From Diphasiastrum complanatum (lineage: Eukaryota > Streptophyta > Lycopodiopsida > Lycopodiales > Lycopodiaceae): 64,000 nucleotides of DNA. Numbering within the stretch: the first letter of the stretch is position 1; each line of letters begins with the position of its first letter. Location: NCBI GenBank assembly GCA_029204225.1, contig CM055092.1, positions 63,835,425 through 63,899,424 of the forward strand. The letters are read 5' to 3'. The translations under genes and the position numbers were made by a program. This document shows positions 23,078 to 32,266 of the stretch, piece after piece. The notes beneath the pieces were generated by a model. The model searched no databases. It was not told where the DNA came from and was given only the letters and a program-made list of their open reading frames with translations.

Positions 23078-24380
23078 GAAGGTTTGGATAGACTCCAGAT
23101 GTTGTTGGTAGATCAGTTAATGGTATAGAATCGGCAGGTACTGGATCCACTACTGGTTCTTTCTGCTTCTGTGCTCTGGTGACCACCATCAAGGGTACAC
23201 TTGGTTTATTCTGAACTACTAACTTTCGCTTGATTGTTATCAAATTTATAGGAGCTGTAGCTGGTGGTGGCTTCAATCTTGCTGGATAGTCTTTATAGCA
23301 ATGTCCATAACCACAGTCACGACAGAATGGTACAATTTTTTTTTTATTTGGACATTTTGCAACTCTTTGATTTTCTCCACATGCAAAGCATCCAAGTGGT
23401 GTTCTGGTCCAATTTCTAGATGCCTGTTGTTGCGCGGCAGCATAAATAACATATTGTTCTGAAGATCCACCTTCTTGATCATTACCATAGTTCCATTGCT
23501 TGGTACTTCTATATAGTTCTGGTTCCATCAAATTGGCAGGAGGAGCGGGGTGCTTTGGTGGAGCAGGTAAGGCTAAACGTTTCGGGTATCCAAGAGCAGA
23601 TTGTCAAGGTCTGGCTGCTAGCCAGACATTTTCCCTGGTAGGAAAAATCTTTGTAAACTTCTCAAGTTCCTTGTTCGCTTGTCTATGAAAATCTTCCAAC
23701 ACTTTCATCTTCACATCAAATTGCAACTGCAACTTTTCCATCTGTTTCTGCTGGTTTTTCCTGAGTTTCTTGAACTCATTGAGCATCATTTCTGCAGTAG
23801 CATTCACATTTGTTGATATAATAGTGGTGGATGTTGTAGTGGTCTGTCCTGCTGTATAAGACAACATACTGATATTTAGCTCATCGTCTGAATCTTCATC
23901 CTCCTCCCAAATTGCATCATCCATAACATTTTGCAAAAGTGCATACTCATTATGCTATTTCCACTCACGTCTAATCCATTTAGATAAACCTGACAAATCT
24001 GAGACGTTCACTTGTTCAATGTAATCTCGAACCATTTTTCGCTTTCCCATTTTAATTTTACTTAAAAGTAGGAAAGGGTCTTCCATAAACTTTCGAGGTT
24101 TGAACCGTGTGATAAGGGCTCGTTTAACAATCTCCCAATCAGTACGCTCAGTTTCATCTTGATTATAGTACAAATATTGTATTGCGTCTATTAAGGCCAT
24201 AGGCAAAAGTTTAAGTTTATCTTAAGGAAAAATTTCGCCATAGACTTCACAAGATTCAACATAGATCTGAAGAAATCTAACTAGATTTGTTAATCCATTG
24301 TATTTGTGTAGATCTAAACGGGGTGCTCTTCTAACAATGATTGGATTGACTTCCTAAGGAGCACCTCCAGGGGCAGCCAT
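23034..24380 (-). pseudogene. Ty3/gypsy gag with zinc knuckles
   Basis: From ATG at 24380 leftward (MAAPGGAP): a retrotransposon gag domain (RAPRLDLHKYNGLTNLVRFL, DWEIVKRALITRFKPRKFME, MVRDYIEQVN), an acidic stretch (IWEEDEDSDDEL), a coiled-coil-like Lys/Gln segment (KLRKNQQKQMEKLQLQFDVK), then nucleocapsid motifs CFACGENQRVAKCP (His replaced by Arg/Gln) and CRDCGYGHCYKDYP. Stops near 24350, 24220 and 23950 and a frameshift near 23600 inactivate it. The relative at 37559-38917 has the same layout. Confidence 0.88.
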
Positions 24381-25589
24381 CTTCACAGATTCAAATTAAA
24401 CAAACAATGAGATTGGATCTAGATTTTTCAATGAAAACTATCTCAAATCAGATCTGCTAGATCTATTCCACTTTTCAAAAATCAGATTTCTATATCGTGA
24501 AAAAGATTTTGAAATTCAAACAATCGATACTTCTCAAAAATGAAAAATTTCTCAAAATCCGAATTAGACTGTATCAGATTTGACCCAAATTTTGATAGAG
24601 ACTTGATCCAGAAAATCAAAACCTAAAAATAGAACTAGCGAAGGTTCCATAGGCGAAGATTGGCTCACTGAAAGTTCGATAGTGTTATTTTGAAAAAAAA
24701 AATTCTCTGATCAAGTTTTTTTGACAATTTCTAAAGAAATAACCTTCGCCAAATCTTCAGATTCAAAATTTGACATAGATAAAGCTTGGGTAAACCCGAC
24801 GAAAGTTTCTGACACAAAAAACACAGTTTTCGTAGTTTGGCGAGGGTAAAAATCAACATTTTCTAAGATCTGAGTAAGAAGAATGTTCGTTGAATTCAAA
24901 AATAGTATTTTATTATAAATAGAATGTTCTGGAAACTCGGCGAAGGTTTTGACGAAGAATCAAGAGTTATACTGGTATTTTTGCAAAAAAGAGACTTTTT
25001 TGGCAAAAATATGACAATATGACAGCTGATCCTCTGAGAAAACCTTCTAATTCTGATATTATTCTTCGTCGACCTGGCAGTAGATAGATCAGAATCACAC
25101 TTATGCACAGTGAATCGGATGAAGGTTCTTTTTTTGTATTTTTAGGGTTTTGGTGATTTTTTGGTGTTTTTTTATGGTTTTTCTAATGTTTCTAGAAATT
25201 TGCTGGAAATGATTGTTCGCCCTTCAAATTGAAGGTTCTGTGATCAAAACCGAAGGTGTCTACAACTCGGCAAAGGTTTCCTAAAAGAAGACAAAAAGTT
25301 ATCAGCTCTGATGATGATTTTTGTCTCCTTTTGACCAAAATCTAACAGATTTGACCGATTTTTGTTGTGTTTTCTGATATCTCAGATCCAAATGGATCTT
25401 AAGATTGGTGATCTGAATAGCTTTCTCTTTTCCATAATCAAATTAGATTTCAAACAAGCAAATCCACTCAAATCAAGCAAAATCACTCCCAAACTAATCC
25501 TAAATGCAGATCTAACACTATTCATGCAACGACAAGATGCCTAGCCAACCATCCAACAAACATGCTGCAAACTGAAAAATTGGCGTAGC
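24381..25589 (-). other. Gypsy untranslated leader
   Basis: Non-coding DNA of about 1.2 kb between primer site and gag. It carries repeated variants of GCGAAGGTT and its complement, for example at 24637, 24740, 24931, 25114 and 25250. Similar motifs recur at 56470-56830. Confidence 0.7.
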
Positions 25590-25610
25590 TCCCCAGCAAC
25601 GGCACCAAAA
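25590..25610 (-). other. Gypsy primer-binding site
   Basis: On the minus strand it reads TTTTGGTGCCGTTGCTGGGG plus one A, the sequence that follows the 5' LTR in many plant gypsy elements of the Tat/Athila side. It lies directly inside the LTR end at 25612. Confidence 0.85.
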
Positions 25611-25611
25611 T

Positions 25612-26340
25612 TGTAGTGTGTTTCTTTCCTTGCCTAACCTCAATCCAAGATTTAGTCAATCTAGCATCAAAGAGATGAAGTTAGTTGTCACGCATAGATT
25701 CGTTCCCACGAGAGCGATAGTATAGTTCAGATTTCAGCATGAATGGATGATTCACATCTACTCTAACATCCATTAACCCTAAGCATTAACACTAGATCCA
25801 CAACAAGATAGCTTACTCTTTCTCTCTCTCCCTTTCTCCCTCATAAAAAGTATAATAACATGCAATCCCAATAACAATCAAATCCAACAATTAGCAAAAT
25901 CCAAATAAAGCATGAGAGATGAAAGAAAAGTGATAGAGAGCAAGGACATTCATCAATCAATTTCACAAGAAAACCAATCTGCTTTATTGAAATGAAAAAA
26001 TGGAACATGTGTAGGAACTCAAGTTGGTCCCTTCTTATAGTAGAGAGGAGGACCCTGGCCTCTGAATCCTATTGGTCCAGTTCTGCCTCCCTAATTATTT
26101 AAATTTAAAAAAGAGTGGGAACCATCCAAATTGGAGGGAAACCCAACTTTATTCACTAACTTGACATTAGGCCCTGTGACATGAAAAGTCTCGCAAAAAG
26201 GCCTAAAGTCCTTTTATTGACTTGTAACTAATCAAATAAGTATGTGATCATCGGGTTGGACTTACACACACAAGATGCCAAATCCCTCTCACTTATTAAC
26301 TAGGGTTAGGGTGGCCTTGGGATCCGCAAACCCTCCAACA
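25612..26340 (-). repeat. 5' LTR of the minus-strand gypsy element
   Basis: On the minus strand it starts TGTTGGAGGGTTTGCGG (at 26340) and ends CACACTACA (at 25612), giving TG...CA ends and a length near 729 bp. The primer site follows immediately. The outer end abuts an unrelated gypsy gag relic, so this is the true element border. A fragment of the same LTR family lies at 42242-42439. Confidence 0.85.
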
Positions 26341-27000
26341 TTGGGTGCAATGGTAGTGGCTTGGCATTGTTGTGCGCGAGTCAAGACCCATGCTAGCCAA
26401 GTTTTGACTGGCAGAGTTTCTACTTGCATGGCACAGACAAGAGTAGATCGTGAAGGACAATCCTTTACATGGTGTTCAATGCCACAATTTTCACAAGCTG
26501 GTAGAAAACAAAGTTTGTCTGGGCAACGAATATTAGGATGTTTACCTACACAGATAAACATCGGTGTATTGGTGGTAATTGTTGTGTCGCAAACACAACT
26601 TGGTTTGGATCGTAGATCAAGGCATTTGCGTCAATCACTTGAGCATTAGGATCATATGAATAATATACTACTGTCTCAGAGGAGTATCTTGGTTGAGTAG
26701 TGTCTTCCACATAATAAGTTGTTGTTGGATCTATGGAATTTGGATCAATAAAATGGACAACCGGTTGTGGAACGAATTGCTTAAAATGGAACAACTGGCA
26801 TGGTTGGAATGACTGGCATGGTTGGAACTGACTGGGTGTAGTTGGTCGTGGTTGATACACTCATGGACACATCATGGATTGTTGTGGATTGAAAGGCGGT
26901 ATTGTCGATACATGAGTCTAGGTGCTACTGAAAAATGGGTTTTTAGTTGGGGGCACTCATTAGCAATGTGATTCTGTGAACAGATAGAACACCAGATATT
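26341..27000 (-). pseudogene. Ty3/gypsy gag relic with two CCHC motifs
   Basis: From 27000 leftward: CSICSQNHIANECPQ, then a Pro/Gln/Phe-rich and Tyr/Asp-rich spacer (VVHFIDPNSIDPTTTYYVED, VVYYSYDPNAQ) and a second motif CENCGIEHHVKDCP. These resemble nucleocapsid parts of plant gypsy gag but differ in sequence from both other gypsy copies here. It is broken by stops near 26865 and frameshifts, and cut on the left by the gypsy LTR that begins at 26340. It appears to be the older host of that insertion. Confidence 0.7.
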
Positions 27001-27066
27001 TTCTCTTGCTGGAAATGATTTATCAGCAATATCTTTCATAGCTCTCTAGAAATAAACACTTAGTTT

Positions 27067-27716
27067 TGTGAAAGATTTCAAATCCTTAAGATCCAATCTA
27101 CTTGAATGATCTTTGGTTAGAAAGAGAAATACACTACCAATTTCACCAATGTAGAAAAATCAGCATACACACACAATTTGAGATGCAAACACTAATAGAA
27201 CTTGATCAAACTTGAATGAAATGATTATGTATTGTTGATGTCCATACAAAACCAGTAAGGTACTATATTTCACACGTGTAGATCCAAAAATAACAAATAT
27301 AGATCATTTTACACATAGAATTGCAAGTAATCACCAAGATAGTGCACCAATGGATAGTAGAACCCAAGAGAACCATGTATAAGCATGAAATAAGATAGAG
27401 AAGAGAGAAGATGACTCTTTCCATGAGTTACATCCTTTTATATCAGGTCCAAACCCTATTTGGCCACTTGGCTTTCCCACCAAAATGCTAACCTTACCAA
27501 TTTTGGGTCTAGATTCAATGTACCCAACTTATTCAAATTGAATCTACTCAAACTCGCATTCTATCTTTCCCACACTTTCAAAAAGTGTTTATTCAAATGA
27601 AATCTAGACTAATGAACTTTGAAAAGTCAAACTCTAAGTCTAAAACAGGTTTTGGCCTCAATATGCCAAATATGAAAATATTGCAAAATGTGATGAAACT
27701 AGTTGAATCTTTCACA
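27067..27716 (-). repeat. 3' LTR of the minus-strand copia element
   Basis: On the minus strand it starts TGTGAAAGATTCAACTAG (27716) and ends CTTTCACA (27067), so the termini are inverted repeats; length is 650 bp. It contains CACACGTGTA (27271-27280). The LTR at 60193-60838 has the same ends, order and near-identical length, which fixes the borders. The polypurine tract lies directly upstream at 27717-27730. Confidence 0.9.
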
Positions 27717-28295
27717 CTCCCTCTTCAACTAGTTTTAGCATAGACTTTGATAATACTCCAAGTGAAGTCCTATGCTGCATGAACAAGTCTTTTCCCAATG
27801 CTTTGGTGAAGATATCAGCTACACATTCCCTTGAAGACACATGTTGAAGCTCCACCTCCTTTGCAATGACTCGCTCCCTCACAAAATGATATTGTATCTC
27901 AATATGCTTGCTCCTAGCATGAAAGATAGGATTGGATGCCATTCTGTGGGCTGATTGATTGTCACAAAAGACGATTAGGCTCTTTGAAAAATCCAGCAAG
28001 TGAAGATCCTTGATCATCCTTCTAATCCATACCATCTCCTTTGTGCAATGTGTAAGAGCTTTGTACTCGGCCTACTAGATGACAATGAGATAGTGGCTTG
28101 TTTCTTTGACATCCATGATATAGCTCCATCACCTATGAAAATACAATAAGAACTAATGGATTTCCTATCCATTACATCTCCAGCATAGTCCGAATCTGAA
28201 AATCCAAAAAGATTAGGTGATGATCCCTCATACAATATGCCAAAATCTCGAGTTCCAATGATGTACCTCAAAACTCGCTTTCCTAGCTTCCAATG
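27717..28295 (-). pseudogene. Ty1/copia RNase H end
   Basis: From 28295 leftward: EHWKLGKRVLRYIIGTRDFG, LFGFSDSDYAGDVMDRKSIS, GAISWMSKKQATISLSS, then after a frameshift near 28060 VCFVDNQSAHRMASN-type sequence (ORF: IVFCDNQSAHRMASNPIFHA), RSKHIEIQYHFVRERV and CVADIFTKALGKDLFM, ending LKLVEEGV where the polypurine tract begins. The RT domain that should precede it is absent: at 28295 the copia sequence gives way to the unrecognised block 28296-29371. The equivalent RNase H in the 57.4-60.8 kb element confirms the boundary. Confidence 0.88.
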
Positions 28296-28888
28296 CTCCT
28301 AGCATAGTTTTTGCCAATAGAACTTTGATCCATCATAAGAATGATCTTCTTCCTAAGAATAGATCTCCTTTCAATGATCATGTAATGCTCAAAATAGAAA
28401 CAACCATAATTGATATAGAGAATAGTGTCCACTTGGGATGCTTCACTATTTCTTACATCAATTTTACATGTAAAAATGTGACTAGAACATGAAGAATCAA
28501 ATAGAATGTAAATGAAATGATTCCAACATGATTCCAAATCTAAACTCTCTAGAAAAATACAGCAAACAAACAATAAATGTGAGTGATCAACTTTTTCTTG
28601 CATGTCTCTTCGTCCTTTGTCCTTTGTTGCCTTGTATCCACCATGATACTCCATGAATGAGCCTCCATCTTCATCTTGCCACAAAAAACCATCAAACCTT
28701 GGAAATCCATGAGTAGTTGAGTACATTAATGATGAAAATCCAGCACCACATGACTCCATAAACCAAGTAGGTTGCACTAGTCCATCTTCAAGATCTACTT
28801 GACACAAGAAAATGACCATGAATTCACCAAAAAATGACAATCTCCAAGTATTGGCATCAAGTAGCTCAACACTTGAGAACTTAGCCAT
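28283..28888 (-). CDS. Unrecognised accessory ORF 2 in place of RT
   Basis: A 201-codon open frame occupies the second half of the block that replaces RT; its last codons run into the RNase H junction. I do not recognise the family. Features seen: a Gly/Asp-rich turn (WQDEDGGSFMEYHGGYKAT, residues 70-88), a basic patch (KDKGRRDMQEK), and CKIDVRNSEASQVDT at residues 141-155. That last motif matches, in protein and at the DNA level, CKLLMRISEASKVDT in the plus-strand ORF at 32267-33976. It overlaps accessory ORF 1 by 94 bases in another frame, so the pair may be one ancestral frame with a shift. Coding function is inferred only from open length and the shared motif. Confidence 0.5.
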   Translation of the reverse strand: MAKFSSVELLDANTWRLSFFGEFMVIFLCQVDLEDGLVQPTWFMESCGAGFSSLMYSTTHGFPRFDGFLWQDEDGGSFMEYHGGYKATKDKGRRDMQEKVDHSHLLFVCCIFLESLDLESCWNHFIYILFDSSCSSHIFTCKIDVRNSEASQVDTILYINYGCFYFEHYMIIERRSILRKKIILMMDQSSIGKNYARSIGS

Positions 28889-29400
28889 GGATGAGTGATA
28901 TAATGAACCTCCAATAGCTTCATTTCCATCAGCAAAACAGCCAAGAATTCTAGTACAAATCCAACATCAAAACAATGCTCACCAATGTAGCTAGTTTTAC
29001 CATATCTTGACAATTTGCACACATCCACATGAAATTGCTCAAACATGAGAGAGAACAAGTAAAGTAAAATTGAACAACACTTCCTTGCTACTACTTTGAC
29101 CTTACTTGAGTCTTCAATATGCTGAAAAAACAGATCCATAACACCTTTGCCAATTACCTCTCCTTTGATGCTCTTGACTAGCTCCAAATTGCCACCTTCC
29201 CTTTTGACTAGTTGAAGCGCTTTGAGATCAACCTCTTGATCTTCAGCTTGACCATCAAAGTCATTGAACAAACTTTGTTTTCCAGATCCATTACTTGATT
29301 TTACAGCAAGATAACATCCATCCACTTGCATAGCTCCATGTACACAAGAAGATCCTCCAAAAGATGTTCCACTCATAAGAGCTTGATACTCAAGATCCAT
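28795..29400 (-). CDS. Unrecognised accessory ORF 1 in place of RT
   Basis: It opens MDLEYQALM, which is the normal copia sequence just before RT (compare ALDLEYQALMKNETW in the element at 58.8-59.3 kb), then switches to unfamiliar sequence (SGTSFGGSSCVHGAMQVDGC) at about 29371. Only one stop codon separates it from the integrase frame at 29419, in the same frame. It is hydrophobic in its second half (CCSILLYLFSLMFEQFHV, CFDVGFVLEFLAVLLMEM), possibly membrane-like or simply a decayed helical domain. No RT motif (no YVDD, no FLNG) is present. Family unknown. Confidence 0.5.
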   Translation of the reverse strand: MDLEYQALMSGTSFGGSSCVHGAMQVDGCYLAVKSSNGSGKQSLFNDFDGQAEDQEVDLKALQLVKREGGNLELVKSIKGEVIGKGVMDLFFQHIEDSSKVKVVARKCCSILLYLFSLMFEQFHVDVCKLSRYGKTSYIGEHCFDVGFVLEFLAVLLMEMKLLEVHYITHPWLSSQVLSYLMPILGDCHFLVNSWSFSCVK

Positions 29401-29418
29401 TGCTTGGATCCACTCCTC

Positions 29419-31329
29419 TTATTTCCTTGCTTGATCTACACTTGTAGGCTCATCCAAAGAGGTTAGGAAAGCAACATAATATCCAGAAACTACTTGGTTA
29501 CCCTTTTGATCATATGTGAGCCTTGAAGTTACTTGTCTTTCTCTTGATGTTCTCCTTGGCTTTTGACTTGATGAAGGTCCATCATAACCACCATCCAAAG
29601 TAGGATCCTTCTCATCAACATCAAGAATGTTAGATCCATCTACTTTACCATCAATCATGCTTGAAGACACCTTTGGAATGTTTCCCTCATCAAAAATGAC
29701 ATCTCTACCAACAATCACTTTGTTAGTAGAAGGAATGTAAACCTTGTAGGCTTTACTCACCTCACTATATCCAACAAAAATACCTCTTCTTGAAGATGGA
29801 TCCTCCTTGGTCCTATCATCAAGAGTAATGTTGACATAGCATGTGCATCCAAAGGTTCTTAGAAAGTTGACACTCGGCCTCCTCTTGAATAGCATCTCAA
29901 AAGGTGTCCTTCCATCCAAAATAGCACTCGGCCACCTATTGCACAAGAAATTGGCACACAACAAAGCTTGATCCCAAAATGGTTTGTCAAGATTAGCACT
30001 TAACCTCATAGCTTTAGCACTTTCACATAAAGTTCTATTCTTCCTTTCAGCCACTCCATTTTGTTGTGGGGTCCTTGATGTTGTATACTCCCTCTTGATC
30101 CCATGCTCATCACAAAAAGCCTTGAACTTGTTAGATATGTACTCACCACCATTGTCACCTCTCAAGCACTTGATCTTTGTGGAAAATTGGTTCTCCCTTG
30201 AATTCTTGAACTTGACAAAGACATCATACACCTCATCCTTGCTCTTTAGTAGATAGATCCAACAAAATCTACTAAAATCATCAATGAATGTTACATACAT
30301 CTTAGCTCCACTATTGCTAATTGTAGTAAATCCATGAATATCCGAATGTACAAGCTGAAAAGGCTTTGTAGATCTAGAAATAGATCTAGTATAAGGTAGT
30401 CTATGTGACTTAGACAAAGCACAAGACTCAAAAACATGCTTGTCATTACTTAAAAAAATTGGAAGACCAATCACAACCTTCTTCCTTGCCATTACCTCCA
30501 ATGACTTGAAGTTGAGGTGTCCCATCCTTTTGTGCCAAACCTCTTGAATAGAAATTTGCTCCCTTGCAACACATCCAACTTGGTTAGCAATAACACAAGC
30601 ATCAAGTTTGATCAACTTCCCTTGCCTTTTATCTTTTCCAATCAAGACATCCTTCCTTTTGATCAAACAAGCATCTCCATCAAACTCCACCTTGAGGCCC
30701 TTACTTAGCATTTGACTCACACTAAGCAAATTCTTGGTAATAGATGGAATAAACAAGACATCCTCCAAATGAACATTCCTATTTGTAGAGAGAGAAATAG
30801 GAATTGTGCCAATCCCTTTGATTGCACACTCACCATCATTGGCCGTGTAGATCACCCTCTTGTTATCTCCATATGCCAACAAAGAAGTGAAGTACTCTTT
30901 GTGAAAGGTCATGTGTGAACTTGCTCCACTATCAATCCACCAAGGATCTAGATCTCCATCATTAGCAAGCATACATGAAGACATCACAAAAGCATCATCA
31001 TTTGCATCTTGCACATCCAAACCATTCTCATCAAGAGTAAGATTACCTTGCTTGTCTCCTTGATCTCTCTTCTTCTTGTAGCACTCACTTGCAAAGTGTC
31101 CTTTGATGCCACAATAGAAGCACTTGAGCTTTGATCTATCCTTCTTTTTGCCACTTGAAGAAGAATCCACTTGATCTTGCCCTTTAGACCACTTGCTTTT
31201 GGTTTTGTCCTTGAATTTGCCCTTTGTGAACATAACATCATCTTGAAGTGTCAATGTAGATCCACCTCTTGCTTGAAGCCTATATTCCTCATTAATCAAG
31301 ATCTCTTGAAGATCCATCAGCCTTGGCAA
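29419..31329 (-). CDS. Ty1/copia gag end, protease and integrase, open over 636 codons
   Basis: This is the best preserved copia polyprotein here. In order: Lys-rich linker; zinc knuckle CFYCGIKGHFASEC; protease WWIDSGASSHMT with DSG; pre-integrase EVWHKRMGHLNFKSLEVMARK; integrase zinc-finger cysteines in ESCALSKSH (first Cys of the pair replaced by Phe, FESC); core HSDIHGF, CLRGDNGGEYIS and NGVAERKNRT, so the DDE triad is intact; then GIFVGYSEVSKAYKVY, GRDVIFDEG and the linker SSSQKPRRTSRERQ. A stop (TAA) ends it at LDEPTSVDQARK; related copies continue here into RT. The gag N-terminus lies at 31394-31843 in another frame. Confidence 0.88.
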   Translation of the reverse strand: MPRLMDLQEILINEEYRLQARGGSTLTLQDDVMFTKGKFKDKTKSKWSKGQDQVDSSSSGKKKDRSKLKCFYCGIKGHFASECYKKKRDQGDKQGNLTLDENGLDVQDANDDAFVMSSCMLANDGDLDPWWIDSGASSHMTFHKEYFTSLLAYGDNKRVIYTANDGECAIKGIGTIPISLSTNRNVHLEDVLFIPSITKNLLSVSQMLSKGLKVEFDGDACLIKRKDVLIGKDKRQGKLIKLDACVIANQVGCVAREQISIQEVWHKRMGHLNFKSLEVMARKKVVIGLPIFLSNDKHVFESCALSKSHRLPYTRSISRSTKPFQLVHSDIHGFTTISNSGAKMYVTFIDDFSRFCWIYLLKSKDEVYDVFVKFKNSRENQFSTKIKCLRGDNGGEYISNKFKAFCDEHGIKREYTTSRTPQQNGVAERKNRTLCESAKAMRLSANLDKPFWDQALLCANFLCNRWPSAILDGRTPFEMLFKRRPSVNFLRTFGCTCYVNITLDDRTKEDPSSRRGIFVGYSEVSKAYKVYIPSTNKVIVGRDVIFDEGNIPKVSSSMIDGKVDGSNILDVDEKDPTLDGGYDGPSSSQKPRRTSRERQVTSRLTYDQKGNQVVSGYYVAFLTSLDEPTSVDQARK

Positions 31330-31393
31330 AGTCTTTTGAATAGCAATATTTTAACAATGTTAGCCTGAGCATCAACAAGCCATTAAGAATCAC

Positions 31394-31843
31394 TTAACCA
31401 AGCTCTCCTTCCTTAATGCTTTCATCAATGCAAGCCAACTCATCATTCAATGCTTTCATCCTCAAAAAAAAAGTACTTGTACTTTCTTCATTCTTTTGCA
31501 AACAAGAAAAGATTTGCCTTCTTAGAGTCAACAGTCTAGAAGTAAAATTGGATTCATAAAGCTTTTTCAATGAATTCCAAGCATCCTTAGATGAAGTACA
31601 CTTACCAACTTCCTTGAGAAGCTCATTGGTAACATTCATCTTGATAATGTGTAGAGCCTTCTTGGCCCTCTTATCATACCTCACTTGATCTTGTTGTGTT
31701 GCCGGTCTCTCCTCCAAACCTACAACAATATCCAAAACATCATTCATCTCAAGAAGTGAGTCCATCCTCACTTTCCACAATGAATAGCTACTTGAGGTAA
31801 GCCTATCATTGGCTTCCAACATGACTCCAATTGAGGTTGCCAT
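31394..31843 (-). pseudogene. Ty1/copia gag N-terminal part
   Basis: Starting at ATG 31843: MATSIGVMLEANDRLTSSSY, SLWKVRMDSLLEMNDVLDIV, then ALHIIKMNVTNELLKEVGKC, TSSKDAWNSLKKLYESNFTS, the capsid domain of plant copia gag. The frame closes at 31394 and gag resumes at 31329 after a gap of about 65 bases, so a segment of gag is lost and the frame is broken. It is upstream of, and belongs to, the polyprotein at 29419-31329. Its start is homologous to the MASIGG start on the opposite strand at 32396. Confidence 0.85.
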
Positions 31844-32266
31844 ATAGCAATGACCTTATCTTCTTTTTCAACTTGTTTCAATGCACAAAGCACTCCTTTG
31901 AACAACAACAAATGCTTTCAAAAGAAATCACCAAGATTTGAAACTATCTCACAAATTCTCTTCTAGCATTTATCCAAGCAAATCAACACATAGAATCATG
32001 GAATCTTGATCAACCTATGATCTATCCTCAGTCTAATGACTTTTGCCACTTCCAAGAATCTCAAAAGCTGAGTGAACTAGTCAAGAGAAAAGGAAAATCT
32101 AGGTGTCAAACTTTTCAAATCCATTCCAACTCTCAAGAGGAAGAGTCATTGGTATTTGTTGAGACCAATAGGGGTGTTTGGATCTGATTTTCGTGATTTG
32201 ATAGAGTACTTTTGTCTTAGTGATCAAAGCAAAGATTAGTTTCCAATTGACTAGGTTGAAAGAGAT
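31844..32266. other. Shared leader between two head-to-head copia copies
   Basis: About 550 bp separates the two divergent gag starts (31843 minus, 32396 plus). No LTR ends and no primer site were found, although both copies should have them here. 'ttggtatttgttgagacc' at 32150 is only a weak primer-site likeness. Confidence 0.5.

Noticed and set aside
28795-29400. Envelope-like gene in a copia element
   Set aside because: Hydrophobic stretches are present, but no signal peptide, cleavage site or envelope-type layout can be shown, and the position replaces RT rather than following RNase H.
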